53,879 nt of DNA. It comes from Paludibacteraceae bacterium. GTDB taxonomy: Bacteria > Bacteroidota > Bacteroidia > Bacteroidales > Paludibacteraceae. The position numbers were made by a program, and so were the translations under genes. This document shows positions 34,863 through 42,954 of this stretch, in pieces (the first letter of the stretch is position 1; every line of letters begins with the position of its first letter). The notes beneath the pieces are model-generated. The model ran no database searches. It was not told the origin of the DNA and saw only the letters and a program-made list of their open reading frames with translations. Location: NCBI GenBank assembly GCA_017557345.1, contig JAFYZR010000068.1:1-53879 (forward strand), given 5' to 3'.

Positions 34863-35702
34863 TTATTCAGGATTTTGAGGAGGTTCTGTTGTATTATTAT
34901 TTGATTTAGTTAAACTAACCACTGTTACAATTACCGTTGCTGCACTTGCTACGGTTGAAACCATACTCAGCCACAAGCCGACATTCGCACTATTAACAAC
35001 ACGCACCTTGTTCGGAGAAACATAGATCACATCATTTTGTTGCAAGTAATAGTAAGGAGATGTGTACAAATTAACATCGCCCAGATCCAAACGGGCAAAT
35101 TCCAATTTGCCATCCACTTCACGCGTGAGTAATACATTCTCACGACGACCGTAAGGCGTTAAATCTCCGGCTGCTGCAAGTGCCTCTAATATGGTTAACC
35201 GGCCGCGGCCAAGTGATACGTAACCAGGCTGTTTTACTTCGCCCAAAACAGACACTTTCGCTCCAATTAAATTCACTTTCACCATCGGATTGAGGACTTG
35301 CCGTTCCAATTGTTCGCGAATTGTCTGTTCTACCTCTACGCGCTTCTTGCCTGCCACAAAAATCTTTCCAAGAATCGGCATTTCTACATAACCATCCTCG
35401 TCTACGATATAATACTGTAGAGACGAAGTAGTCTGAATCTGAGCCGAACCGGGAGAAGATTGATTTACAGTATAGAGATTAAAAGGAGCAACAGCCTCTT
35501 TATCCAAGGCAGATACGACTATTGTTAACGCATCGCCACTACGAATCACAGTCTCCGATTGCGCGTCAAACTTCTTATTGATGGAATCCGCTATCTCCGG
35601 ACTTGCATCGCGAAGATAGGTCATCTTCTTCTGAGTCACGCAACTTGCCGCAGACAAAGCGACAAGGCTAAGCAATAAAAAATGTTGAATTGATTTATTC
35701 AT
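34863..35702 (-). CDS. Polysaccharide export outer membrane lipoprotein (Wza family)
   Basis: 279-aa lipoprotein, lipobox region LSLVALSAASC near residue 20. Polysaccharide export domain (about 45-135, with IRSGDALTIVVSALD and EMPILGKIFVAGK), then an SLBB domain (about 140-225, VSVLGEVKQPGYVSLGRGRLTILEALAAAG), and a C-terminal hydrophobic helix (VGLWLSMVSTVASAATVIV, about 240-265), as in short Bacteroidota Wza proteins. Partner of the adjacent Wzc-like kinase; together they form the export channel and its regulator. Confidence 0.93.
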   Translation of the reverse strand: MNKSIQHFLLLSLVALSAASCVTQKKMTYLRDASPEIADSINKKFDAQSETVIRSGDALTIVVSALDKEAVAPFNLYTVNQSSPGSAQIQTTSSLQYYIVDEDGYVEMPILGKIFVAGKKRVEVEQTIREQLERQVLNPMVKVNLIGAKVSVLGEVKQPGYVSLGRGRLTILEALAAAGDLTPYGRRENVLLTREVDGKLEFARLDLGDVNLYTSPYYYLQQNDVIYVSPNKVRVVNSANVGLWLSMVSTVASAATVIVTVVSLTKSNNNTTEPPQNPE

Positions 35703-35757
35703 ATCTTTTTTAACTCTTAAATATCTCGATATTTACCCAATTTCACAATTAAGCGTG

Positions 35758-35789
35758 CAAAATTACGAAAAATAAATGACATACGCAAA
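35758..35789 (-). promoter_or_regulatory. Promoter of the wza-wzc-topB operon
   Basis: On the - strand, TTTGCGTATGTCA from 35789 and TAATTTTG at 35765-35758, 20-nt spacer; the predicted leader is about 50 nt. Confidence 0.8.
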
Positions 35790-35804
35790 TTTTTTGTAAA
35801 TTTA

Positions 35805-35836
35805 TTTGCATATATCACAAAAAAGCAGTACTTTTG
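35805..35836 (+). promoter_or_regulatory. Promoter of the sigma54-type regulator gene
   Basis: TTTGCATATATCA at 35805 and TACTTTTG at 35829-35836, 20-nt spacer. The leader would be only about 17 nt, and it excludes long upstream starts. Confidence 0.8.
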
Positions 35837-35859
35837 CATGACATTTTGGCAGATTGAGT

Positions 35860-37029
35860 ATGACACAACAGGAATTATTGGCCATAAAGCAACGTTTTGG
35901 AATCATCGGGCAAAGTCCGCTTTTGAATCGTGATATTGAGGTAGCCGTTCAGGTTGCCAAGACCGATTTAAGCGTCTTGATAACAGGAGAGTCTGGAGTC
36001 GGCAAAGAGCATTTCCCGAAGATCATCCATGCTTTCTCTTCTCGCAAACATGGCGCATATTTTGCGGTTAACTGCGGAGCTATTCCTGAAGGAACGATTG
36101 ATAGCGAGTTATTCGGACACGAAAAGGGTGCATTTACAGACGCGAAGAATGAGCACAAAGGTTATTTTGAAATCGCAGACGGAGGAACATTATTCCTGGA
36201 CGAAGTAGGTGATTTGCCCTTACAGACACAAGTACGTTTGTTGCGTGTATTAGAGACCGGAGAATATTTGCGAATGGGATCAAGCCAGGTACGCAAGACC
36301 AACGTTCGCGTTGTGGCGGCGACAAACCTTAATATGCGGCAAGCGATTGACGACGGGCGATTCCGAGAAGATCTGTATTACCGACTCAATACCGTTGAAA
36401 TCCGTGTACCTGCGCTACGCGAGCGGAAAGAAGATATACCTATTCTCTTCAAAAAGTTCGCCCTTGACTTCTGCAATCGTTATCAAATGCCGCCACTCTC
36501 GCTCAATGAAGAAGCTACACGCTTATTGCAAGAGTCATATTGGCGGGGAAATATACGTCAGTTGAAGAACTTGGCGGAGCAAATGGCGGTTATTGAACTG
36601 GATCATCAGATTAATGCAGATACTTTACGTCGCTATTTGCCTAAAGAGGAGAATCAGCAAAGTATTGTTCTGCGTAATCCGCAGCGAACACAAGAAAAAG
36701 ACTACTCGCATGAGATCGGCATCCTATATAACATGGTGATGAAAAACCGTCAAGAGTTGGATGAACTGAAAGAATTCATTATGTCCGGCTCTCAACGAAA
36801 TGATGCATTCACAACGCCGCCAACCATCATCACAGCGCCCACGGAAACATCCGTGCGTAAACCAATTGAGGCAGAAGATATCGAAGGAAGCCTGCGCGTA
36901 GAAGACGGAGAACGCGAACGCATTAAAAAAGCCCTTGAATTATCCGGAGGAAACAGAAAGGTAGCTGCAGAAAAAGTCGGACTCTCAGAAAGAACCCTTT
37001 ATCGAAAAATCAAAGAGTATGGACTATAG
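35860..37029 (+). CDS. Sigma54-interaction-domain (AAA+) regulator with a variant GAFTGA loop
   Basis: 389-aa regulator without a receiver or sensor domain. The AAA+ domain has Walker A GESGVGKE (43-50), Walker B LFLDE (111-115), the arginine-finger region FREDLYYRLN and ends near residue 265; a linker is followed by a Fis-type HTH (GNRKVAAEKVGLSERTLYRK, 364-383). The sigma54-contact loop reads GAFTDA (90-95) where the family consensus is GAFTGA. I start at the ATG 35860; an in-frame TTG two codons earlier is less likely. It overlaps lptE by 11 nt, so it is the first gene of an operon with an outer membrane biogenesis gene. Confidence 0.9.
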   Translation: MTQQELLAIKQRFGIIGQSPLLNRDIEVAVQVAKTDLSVLITGESGVGKEHFPKIIHAFSSRKHGAYFAVNCGAIPEGTIDSELFGHEKGAFTDAKNEHKGYFEIADGGTLFLDEVGDLPLQTQVRLLRVLETGEYLRMGSSQVRKTNVRVVAATNLNMRQAIDDGRFREDLYYRLNTVEIRVPALRERKEDIPILFKKFALDFCNRYQMPPLSLNEEATRLLQESYWRGNIRQLKNLAEQMAVIELDHQINADTLRRYLPKEENQQSIVLRNPQRTQEKDYSHEIGILYNMVMKNRQELDELKEFIMSGSQRNDAFTTPPTIITAPTETSVRKPIEAEDIEGSLRVEDGERERIKKALELSGGNRKVAAEKVGLSERTLYRKIKEYGL

Positions 37030-37609
37030 GGCAAATCAGACTAACGAGACACTATCGAGAGAGTATCGGATCGGTGGCATCACGGGGTTATCTCGGTGGA
37101 ATCCTAGACAATACACGTGGTTAATAGGCACTTTTGTGCTGCTTCTCTCCTCATGTTCTATCAGTTACAAATTCAACGGAGCCAATATAAATTATCAAAC
37201 AACCCACTCTATCTCTATTGCGGACTTTCCAAATAACGCCGCGATGGTCAATCCTACGCTCAGCAATAATCTAACCGAAGGAATCCGCGATTTATATCAA
37301 CGCCAAACGAGGTTACAAGTGTTGCGCAAAGGCGGAGATTTGGAGTTGGAAGGTGAAATCACAGGATATGACATCTCACAAGGTGCTATCGGCTCGGATA
37401 GCTATGCGACGGAGAGTAAACTGACAATAACGGTAATGGTGCATTTCACCAATAATATCTATCCGGAAGAATCGTTTGACAAGGCGTTTTCGGCTTACCA
37501 GACCTTTGATTCCAGCCGATTGCTAACGGATGTGCAAGATGAGTTGTGCGCCATTATTATTAAGGAAATCGCAGAGAATATTTATAACGACACGGTCGCA
37601 AAGTGGTAA
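37019..37609 (+). CDS. lptE: LptE-family lipopolysaccharide assembly lipoprotein
   Basis: 196-aa outer membrane lipoprotein of the Bacteroidota LptE group, the expected plug of the LptD lipopolysaccharide translocon. Lipobox LLSSC with Cys at residue 46, followed by the family-typical SISYKFNGANINY. The n-region before the hydrophobic core is about 34 residues, far longer than usual. Residues 7-28 are encoded by six degenerate 11-bp units (37038-37103, exactly 22 codons), so the extension looks like a tandem-array insertion that kept the frame. No ATG exists nearer the hydrophobic core. It overlaps the regulator gene by 11 nt. Confidence 0.85.
   Translation: MDYRANQTNETLSREYRIGGITGLSRWNPRQYTWLIGTFVLLLSSCSISYKFNGANINYQTTHSISIADFPNNAAMVNPTLSNNLTEGIRDLYQRQTRLQVLRKGGDLELEGEITGYDISQGAIGSDSYATESKLTITVMVHFTNNIYPEESFDKAFSAYQTFDSSRLLTDVQDELCAIIIKEIAENIYNDTVAKW
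37038..37103. repeat. 11-bp tandem array inside the lptE coding region
   Basis: Six 11-bp units: AGACTAACGAG, ACACTATCGAG, AGAGTATCGGA, TCGGTGGCATC, ACGGGGTTATC, TCGGTGGAATC. The first three resemble each other, as do the last three. The 66 bp equal 22 codons. Confidence 0.6.
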
Positions 37610-37624
37610 AAAATACAAAAAAAC

Positions 37625-37655
37625 TTGCGTATATCAAAAAAAAGCAGTACCTTTG
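37625..37655 (+). promoter_or_regulatory. secG promoter
   Basis: CTTGCGTATATCA (TTG 37625-37627) and TACCTTTG at 37648-37655, 20-nt spacer; leader about 55 nt. Confidence 0.8.
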
Positions 37656-37715
37656 CAGCCGATTTCGCAGAAATGCACGTAAATCTATAATTGTAAATCG
37701 AAAAAATTAAATATT

Positions 37716-38027
37716 ATGTACATTTTTATTACTATCTTAATCGTTATTGCCGCCATACTGCTGACGCTGTTGGTGTTAGTTCAAAATAGTAAAGGCGGTG
37801 GTTTAGCTGCTGGCTTTGCAAGCGGCAACCAGGTAATGGGTGCTCCGAAAACAGCTGATTTCTTGGAAAAAGCAACATGGACGATTATCGCCTTGATTGT
37901 TGTTTTCAGCATCGCAGCTGTTGGTTTCAGCGCTGGTCAACGCGCTACTGTTGAAGAGCAATCTGCTATTCAAGTAGAGGAAGTGGCTACGCCTGCAGCT
38001 GATATCCCTGCTGAACCTGCTGAATAA
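37716..38027 (+). CDS. secG: Preprotein translocase subunit SecG
   Basis: 103-aa inner membrane protein, accessory part of the SecYEG translocon. Two membrane helices (about 2-22 and 53-73) separated by the conserved cytoplasmic loop QNSKGGGLAAGFASGNQVMG, then a low-complexity Ala/Glu/Pro tail (about 80-103) typical of Bacteroidota SecG. It has its own promoter and is only 4 bp from the convergent maf stop, with no terminator visible between them. Confidence 0.95.
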   Translation: MYIFITILIVIAAILLTLLVLVQNSKGGGLAAGFASGNQVMGAPKTADFLEKATWTIIALIVVFSIAAVGFSAGQRATVEEQSAIQVEEVATPAADIPAEPAE

Positions 38028-38031
38028 AAAG

Positions 38032-38595
38032 TTACAGCAGTTCTTTGAGCTTGCGATAAACGAGGTGAATGGGGAAACCCATTACATTGAAATAAGAACC
38101 CTTCATCTGCGTGCAAGCCACATAGCCAATCCATTCTTGGACTCCATAAGCACCGGCCTTGTCTAAAGGTCGGTACTTTTGTACATAATGGGTTATCTCA
38201 TCATCTGAAAGGTCTCCGAAAGTAACATCCGTTTTATCAACTACTGTCTCTAATTCTTTGCCTTTTAAGGCAAATGTAACAGCGGTATAAACCTGATGAG
38301 TTTTATTGCGGAGTTGCTGCAGCATTGCTATCGCTTCAGATTCGTCATGCGGTTTACCAAGCATTTTGCCGTCTAACCAAACGATAGTATCTGCCGTTAT
38401 GAGAAGTTGATTTTCTTGAAGTTTCGATTCATATGCCCGCGCTTTCGCCCGCGAGATATGATATGGAATTTCGCCTGCTTGCAATGAAGCAGGAAAAGAT
38501 TCATCAGCATCAATCGATATAGCAGTAAAAGGCAGGTCTAAACCTGCCATTAATGCGCGTCTGCGAGGAGACTGAGAACCTAAAATAATTTCCAT
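38032..38595 (-). CDS. maf: Maf-like nucleoside triphosphate pyrophosphatase
   Basis: 187-aa Maf/HAM1-fold house-cleaning enzyme that hydrolyses non-canonical or dTTP/UTP-type nucleotides to monophosphates. N-terminal GSQSPRRRALM (5-15) is the Maf signature; ITADTIVWLDGKMLGKP (67-83) holds the catalytic Asp, and the TDVTFGDLSDDEI, DKAGAYGVQEW and NVMGFP segments are conserved. Its start overlaps the parC stop by one base, so it is co-translated after parC. Confidence 0.94.
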   Translation of the reverse strand: MEIILGSQSPRRRALMAGLDLPFTAISIDADESFPASLQAGEIPYHISRAKARAYESKLQENQLLITADTIVWLDGKMLGKPHDESEAIAMLQQLRNKTHQVYTAVTFALKGKELETVVDKTDVTFGDLSDDEITHYVQKYRPLDKAGAYGVQEWIGYVACTQMKGSYFNVMGFPIHLVYRKLKELL

Positions 38596-41225
38596 TAGAA
38601 TAAATCCAATTGGGTATCTGAAGGTTTTTCTATCGTCATCGGCACACCTTCCACATCGATTGTTTCAGGGGCATCTGATGCTTCCGGTGTCTCGCCTTCT
38701 TCATCTTCCGATTCTTCCGAATCCGGTTCTTCTGGTTCCGGTTCCGGCTCTGGTTCTGGCGTGATATCTCCAAAAGAAGCTACTTCCAATGTAGTTACTC
38801 GCTTGCCTTTTGCCTTCGCCGATTTCTCATCGATAAATTCTTCCATCAGAATCTCCAATGGTTGCTTGTTTTCATCTGCGAAAATGACCCGGAATGTAGC
38901 CTCAGCACGATCAGAAAGCAACATAATGCGCGATTCTGCATCCTCGCCTAACATGGACTGCACTTTCGCGTTCGCATCATCCAATTTGAATCGTTTGCCG
39001 TAATAATATTTCAGTTCACCGTTCCATTGAATGAGCGACCATACTTTATCGGGATTCCATTTCTCGATGCGCAGGATATTATCCTCGAAGTGTGCCGTTA
39101 GATCGAAGGACGTGGTATAATAGGAACCATCCTTATTGATAACGAGAATACGATCATCATCGTAGAATTCGCCCAGATAAATGCCATGTTCATCATAGTT
39201 AACACGAAGCACATCAGGATCAAACCATACTTTTCGTCCGCCGAGAGTAGAATGGCCTTTTTGCTTGAGAGTAATCGACTTTACTTCGAATTTCGTCAGC
39301 ACATTTCCTCGTGCTGTACGTGATTTGACAGCTAATTCAGACAAGTCTTTGCATACCTCAAGTTTCTTGAGATGCAATTGCGGTTTAAGGGCAACCTTGA
39401 TAACTTCCGCCTCGCCATTTGGATTGACTGTAAAATAGACGACTTTCGAACCCGCCTTACCTTGAGTCAGGTCATATTCCTTATCTTTAGCAACGCCGGT
39501 GACATTGAAGCGCTTCATGAAATAAGTGCCCTTCTTGCCATCACGATAAACAACGTTATAAACCGTACGATCGTCCCCACGTTTGAATACGGCAATATGA
39601 AGGATATCCGTTCCTACGAATAGTTTCTCCGCCACCTTCATAATTTTGTATTTGCCATCCTTATGGAATACGATGATATCATCAATATCGGAACAATTGA
39701 AGAGGAACTCATCTTTCTTGAGGCCGGTGCCAACGAATCCTTCAGCGCGGTTGATATAGAGTTTTTCATTATTCTCCACTACCGCCTTAACATTGATAGC
39801 ACCGAAGTTGCGAACTTCCGTTCGACGAGGATAGGCTTCTCCGTATTTCTTCTTCAGCATCTCAAACCAAGCAATAGTATAATCCGTCAGATGGTTGAGA
39901 TTTTTGATGCATGCTTTAATTTTCTTTTCGAGATCCTTCATCAACTCGTCCGCTTTCTTGGAATCGAACTTAGTAATACGGATCATACGGATCTCAAAGA
40001 GTTTCTCGATATCTTCCGTACGCACTTCTCGGATGAGTTGCGGCTTGAACGGTTCGAGAGCGTTATCCACAAACTCAATCAACTTCTCCTTATTCGGCGC
40101 GTTCTCATAGCCTTCTTGCTTGTAGATTCGATTCTCGATAAAGATCTTCTCGAGGGATGTATAGAAATATTTCTCTTCCAATTCACCCTTCTCTATCTCA
40201 AGTTCCCATTTAAGAAGCGCCTTGGTGTTATCAGTCGATAACTTGAGCAGACTGCTGACAGAGGTGAATATCGGTTTTCGATTCTCTACGACGCAACAGT
40301 TGGGCGATATATTAACCTCACAGTCTGTAAATGCATAGAGTGCATCTATCGCTTTATCAGAAGAAGATCCCGGGGCTAATTGCACAACTATACGTGCCGA
40401 ATCAGCAGTAAAATCATCTATCTTACGAATCTTTATTTTACCCTTTTGATTCGCCTTAAGGATAGTCTCAATTATTTTGGAAGTAGTTGTGCCAAATGGT
40501 ATCTCGGTGATGATAAGAGTTTTATTATCATCGGCTTTCGTGATACGCGCACGTATTTTGACAGATCCTCCTCGTTCACCGTCGTTATATCGAGTGACAT
40601 CAATGATACCACCCGTTGGGAAATCCGGGAACAACTGGAACTCCTGATTGCGCAAATAAGCTAGTGAGGCATCGCACAATTCATTGAAGTTATGCGGCAA
40701 AATCTTCGAGTTCAAACCGACAGCGATACCTTCTACACCTTGCGCTAACAACAATGGGAATTTAACAGGAAGATGGATAGGTTCGTTCTTTCGTCCGTCA
40801 TAGGACTTCATCCATTCGGTTGTCTTAGGATTAAATACCGTTTCGAGAGCGAACTTAGAGAGTCGTGCCTCGATATAACGCGGAGCAGCTGCTCCATCAC
40901 CTGTAAGGATATTGCCCCAGTTACCCTGACAATCGATAAGCAAGTCTTTTTGACCAAGCTGGACGAGTGCATCTCCGATAGATGCATCACCATGCGGGTG
41001 GTATTGCATTGTCTGACCGACGATATTGGCAACTTTATTATACTTGCCATCATCAACGGTCTTCATAGCATGCAAGATACGCCGCTGTACAGGCTTGAGT
41101 CCATCCTCAATTGCCGGAACAGCGCGCTCTAGAATGACGTACGACGCATAGTCCAGGAACCAATCCTGGTACATGCCGGTCAGATGATACTTCACAGCAT
41201 CATTAAATCCACCCTGGCCTGCCAT
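38595..41225 (-). CDS. parC: Topoisomerase IV / gyrase-type subunit A
   Basis: 876-aa type IIA topoisomerase A subunit. Winged-helix breakage-reunion domain with ERAVPAIEDGLKPVQRRIL (33-51), HPHGD, and the catalytic Tyr in APRYIEARLSKFA; beta-pinwheel C-terminal domain with several six-bladed segments; then an acidic tail (EPEPEPEPEEPDSEESEDEE). It matches the Bacteroidota DNA gyrase/topoisomerase IV A protein that is usually called ParC. The ParE partner is not in the window. Upstream, 7 bp away, lies a small membrane protein gene that shares its promoter. Confidence 0.93.
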   Translation of the reverse strand: MAGQGGFNDAVKYHLTGMYQDWFLDYASYVILERAVPAIEDGLKPVQRRILHAMKTVDDGKYNKVANIVGQTMQYHPHGDASIGDALVQLGQKDLLIDCQGNWGNILTGDGAAAPRYIEARLSKFALETVFNPKTTEWMKSYDGRKNEPIHLPVKFPLLLAQGVEGIAVGLNSKILPHNFNELCDASLAYLRNQEFQLFPDFPTGGIIDVTRYNDGERGGSVKIRARITKADDNKTLIITEIPFGTTTSKIIETILKANQKGKIKIRKIDDFTADSARIVVQLAPGSSSDKAIDALYAFTDCEVNISPNCCVVENRKPIFTSVSSLLKLSTDNTKALLKWELEIEKGELEEKYFYTSLEKIFIENRIYKQEGYENAPNKEKLIEFVDNALEPFKPQLIREVRTEDIEKLFEIRMIRITKFDSKKADELMKDLEKKIKACIKNLNHLTDYTIAWFEMLKKKYGEAYPRRTEVRNFGAINVKAVVENNEKLYINRAEGFVGTGLKKDEFLFNCSDIDDIIVFHKDGKYKIMKVAEKLFVGTDILHIAVFKRGDDRTVYNVVYRDGKKGTYFMKRFNVTGVAKDKEYDLTQGKAGSKVVYFTVNPNGEAEVIKVALKPQLHLKKLEVCKDLSELAVKSRTARGNVLTKFEVKSITLKQKGHSTLGGRKVWFDPDVLRVNYDEHGIYLGEFYDDDRILVINKDGSYYTTSFDLTAHFEDNILRIEKWNPDKVWSLIQWNGELKYYYGKRFKLDDANAKVQSMLGEDAESRIMLLSDRAEATFRVIFADENKQPLEILMEEFIDEKSAKAKGKRVTTLEVASFGDITPEPEPEPEPEEPDSEESEDEEGETPEASDAPETIDVEGVPMTIEKPSDTQLDLF

Positions 41226-41232
41226 GCCTTAG

Positions 41233-41397
41233 TTATGCTTTTTTATTGATAAAAATATATGCCAGTATACCTGCTACCTCCAGCGCTATGCCCGTAACGA
41301 GCAGGCCATTAGTTTGAAGAGCATACTTATAAACAATCAGGCATACCACACCCAAAAGGAGGAGAATAACTCCCAAATACTTCTTGAAAAGTTCCAT
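41233..41397 (-). CDS. Small two-helix membrane protein (54 aa)
   Basis: Short - strand gene starting at the ATG 41397 and stopping at TAA 41233. The product begins MELFKKYLGVILLLLGVVCL and consists of two hydrophobic helices (about 8-24 and 32-49) with a short loop and a Lys-rich end (INKKA). Similar small membrane proteins are common in Bacteroidales but have no known function; I do not assign a name. It lies between the operon promoter (41438-41469) and parC, so it is the first gene of the parC-maf transcript. Confidence 0.8.
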   Translation of the reverse strand: MELFKKYLGVILLLLGVVCLIVYKYALQTNGLLVTGIALEVAGILAYIFINKKA

Positions 41398-41437
41398 ATA
41401 TAACGCGTTATTTTATGTCCAATTCCAATTTTGCGTG

Positions 41438-41469
41438 CAAAATTACAAAAAAAAAATGACATATGCAAG
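41438..41469 (-). promoter_or_regulatory. Promoter of the small membrane protein-parC-maf operon
   Basis: On the - strand, CTTGCATATGTCA from 41469 and TAATTTTG at 41445-41438, 20-nt spacer; leader about 35 nt. Confidence 0.8.
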
Positions 41470-41483
41470 TTTTTGTCATTTTT

Positions 41484-42557
41484 TTATCGTACAAATCGAT
41501 AAATTCCTCCGGGAAGCGATCGAACAAGTCCCTGTATCTCGAGAAGAACGAGATCGGATGACACATCTGCATAGGGTTCTTCGGTTTCCATAACAATCAA
41601 GTTAATATGCAAGCCTTCTTCCGCCTCTTGCAGTTTGTTAAGGATGGTTCGTTGGCGTTCCGTCAAATCATCCATCAGTCCGATAAGTTGTGTTTGAACA
41701 GGTTGTGTAGGTGTTTGGCGGGTCTTCCACCCCATTACATCAATCAAATCATCTGCACTGTCAATGAGATGTGCGCTATTGGTTCGTATCAGATTATTAC
41801 AGCCTTTGGAAGACATATCATCCGGTCTGCCGGGGAAAGCGAAGAGTTCACGGTTATAATCGCTCGCCATGCTGGCCGTAATGAGACTACCGCCTTTATC
41901 TCGCGACTCTACTACAACAACAGCATCCGCCAAACCTGCCACTATGCGGTTACGCTGTACAAAATAAGGAGCAAGCGGTTCCACTCCTGATGGAAATTCT
42001 GTAAGCAGACCTCCATGTTTTAGCGAAGCTACTGCCTCCGGACGATGCCCATACGGATAGATACGGTCGAGTCCATGTGCCGGAACGATAATGGTTGGGA
42101 TATCGCACTTAATGGCCGCACGGTGCGCCGTAATATCAATGCCATAAGCGCCTCCGCTAACGATGGTGACCTGCTCTAATCGCTCGCGCAATTCAGTAAC
42201 CAGTTTCGTTGTCAGCTCTTTGCCTCTTTCAGTAGGACGCCTTGTACCGACAATCGAAACGATATGTCCTTCGGATGGATGCAAGTTTCCTTTTCCGTAT
42301 AAAACCAATGGCCTGTCAGGGCATTGCCGTAACCGATACGGATAATTTTCATCCGTAAGTGTCCAAACATGAATGCCGTGCTCGTTGATCCATTCCAATT
42401 CCCGTTCGGCACTCCGCAGGCTCTTATCCATCTCCGGTTCATCGATTGCCTGCCATGCCGCCTCCGCAGAGCCATAATGCTCAACGAGAGAAAGACTTTT
42501 CCTCAAGCGAGTACGATAGAGGAAAGAAAGGGCAATATCGTAGATATAAGGATTAAT
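41484..42557 (-). CDS. dprA: DNA-processing protein DprA
   Basis: About 357-aa Rossmann-fold protein that loads RecA on incoming single-stranded DNA. Core motifs SIVGTRRPTERG, VSGGAYGIDITAHRAA, GLDRIYP, RNRIVAGLADAVVVVE and the C-terminal winged-helix DML1-like region are present. No ATG is available: the reading frame is open up to an ATT at 42557 that overlaps the stop codon of the upstream vanZ-like gene. Residues encoded before the TTG at 42506 (YIYDIALSFLYRTR) match the expected N-terminal helix of DprA, so a start upstream of that TTG is needed. A 340-aa product from 42506 remains possible. Confidence 0.9.
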   Translation of the reverse strand: MNPYIYDIALSFLYRTRLRKSLSLVEHYGSAEAAWQAIDEPEMDKSLRSAERELEWINEHGIHVWTLTDENYPYRLRQCPDRPLVLYGKGNLHPSEGHIVSIVGTRRPTERGKELTTKLVTELRERLEQVTIVSGGAYGIDITAHRAAIKCDIPTIIVPAHGLDRIYPYGHRPEAVASLKHGGLLTEFPSGVEPLAPYFVQRNRIVAGLADAVVVVESRDKGGSLITASMASDYNRELFAFPGRPDDMSSKGCNNLIRTNSAHLIDSADDLIDVMGWKTRQTPTQPVQTQLIGLMDDLTERQRTILNKLQEAEEGLHINLIVMETEEPYADVSSDLVLLEIQGLVRSLPGGIYRFVR

Positions 42558-42945
42558 GGCGGATAAGTTTTATCAATGCAACGAGGAATACGCCTATAAA
42601 TGCGCCGAGAAAATCAGCCAGAACGTCCAGCCACTCTCCTGTACGTGTTTGTGTACAAGAGTATTGGAGTAATTCAAGCAGCGCGCCATAGACAGTAATG
42701 GAAAGACATACTATGACATATGACGCGATTTGCAACTTATGATTTGAACGATAAGATTTTATCACAGGAATTATCCATGTAAGTGTTAATAACAAATACA
42801 TCATTCCGTGAGTTATCTTATCATGCAATGCTACTGTTTGCGGAACATTAGGTTGCTCCCAAAGGGAGACAATGGCAATACCGACCGTCAAAAGGACGGC
42901 CGGTATATACCCTACTATATGAGATTTATGATTGATGATGTTAAT
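42553..42945 (-). CDS. VanZ-like membrane protein
   Basis: About 130-aa protein of the VanZ-like family with four hydrophobic segments: HIVGYIPAVLLTVGIAIVSL, the HGMMYLLLTLTWIIPVI stretch, ASYVIVCLSITVYGALLEL and DVLADFLGAFIGVFLVAL. The conserved D-K-HG (HDKITHG) and E-x-x-Q (LLELLQ) and DVLAD positions are present. Function unclear. No ATG starts it: TTG at 42891 would cut the first helix, while an ATT at 42945, 9 bp after the upp stop, would keep the helix whole. It overlaps dprA by a few bases. Member of the coiled coil-upp-vanZ-dprA operon. Confidence 0.78.
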   Translation of the reverse strand: MNIINHKSHIVGYIPAVLLTVGIAIVSLWEQPNVPQTVALHDKITHGMMYLLLTLTWIIPVIKSYRSNHKLQIASYVIVCLSITVYGALLELLQYSCTQTRTGEWLDVLADFLGAFIGVFLVALIKLIRH

Positions 42946-42954
42946 ATGGATGGA

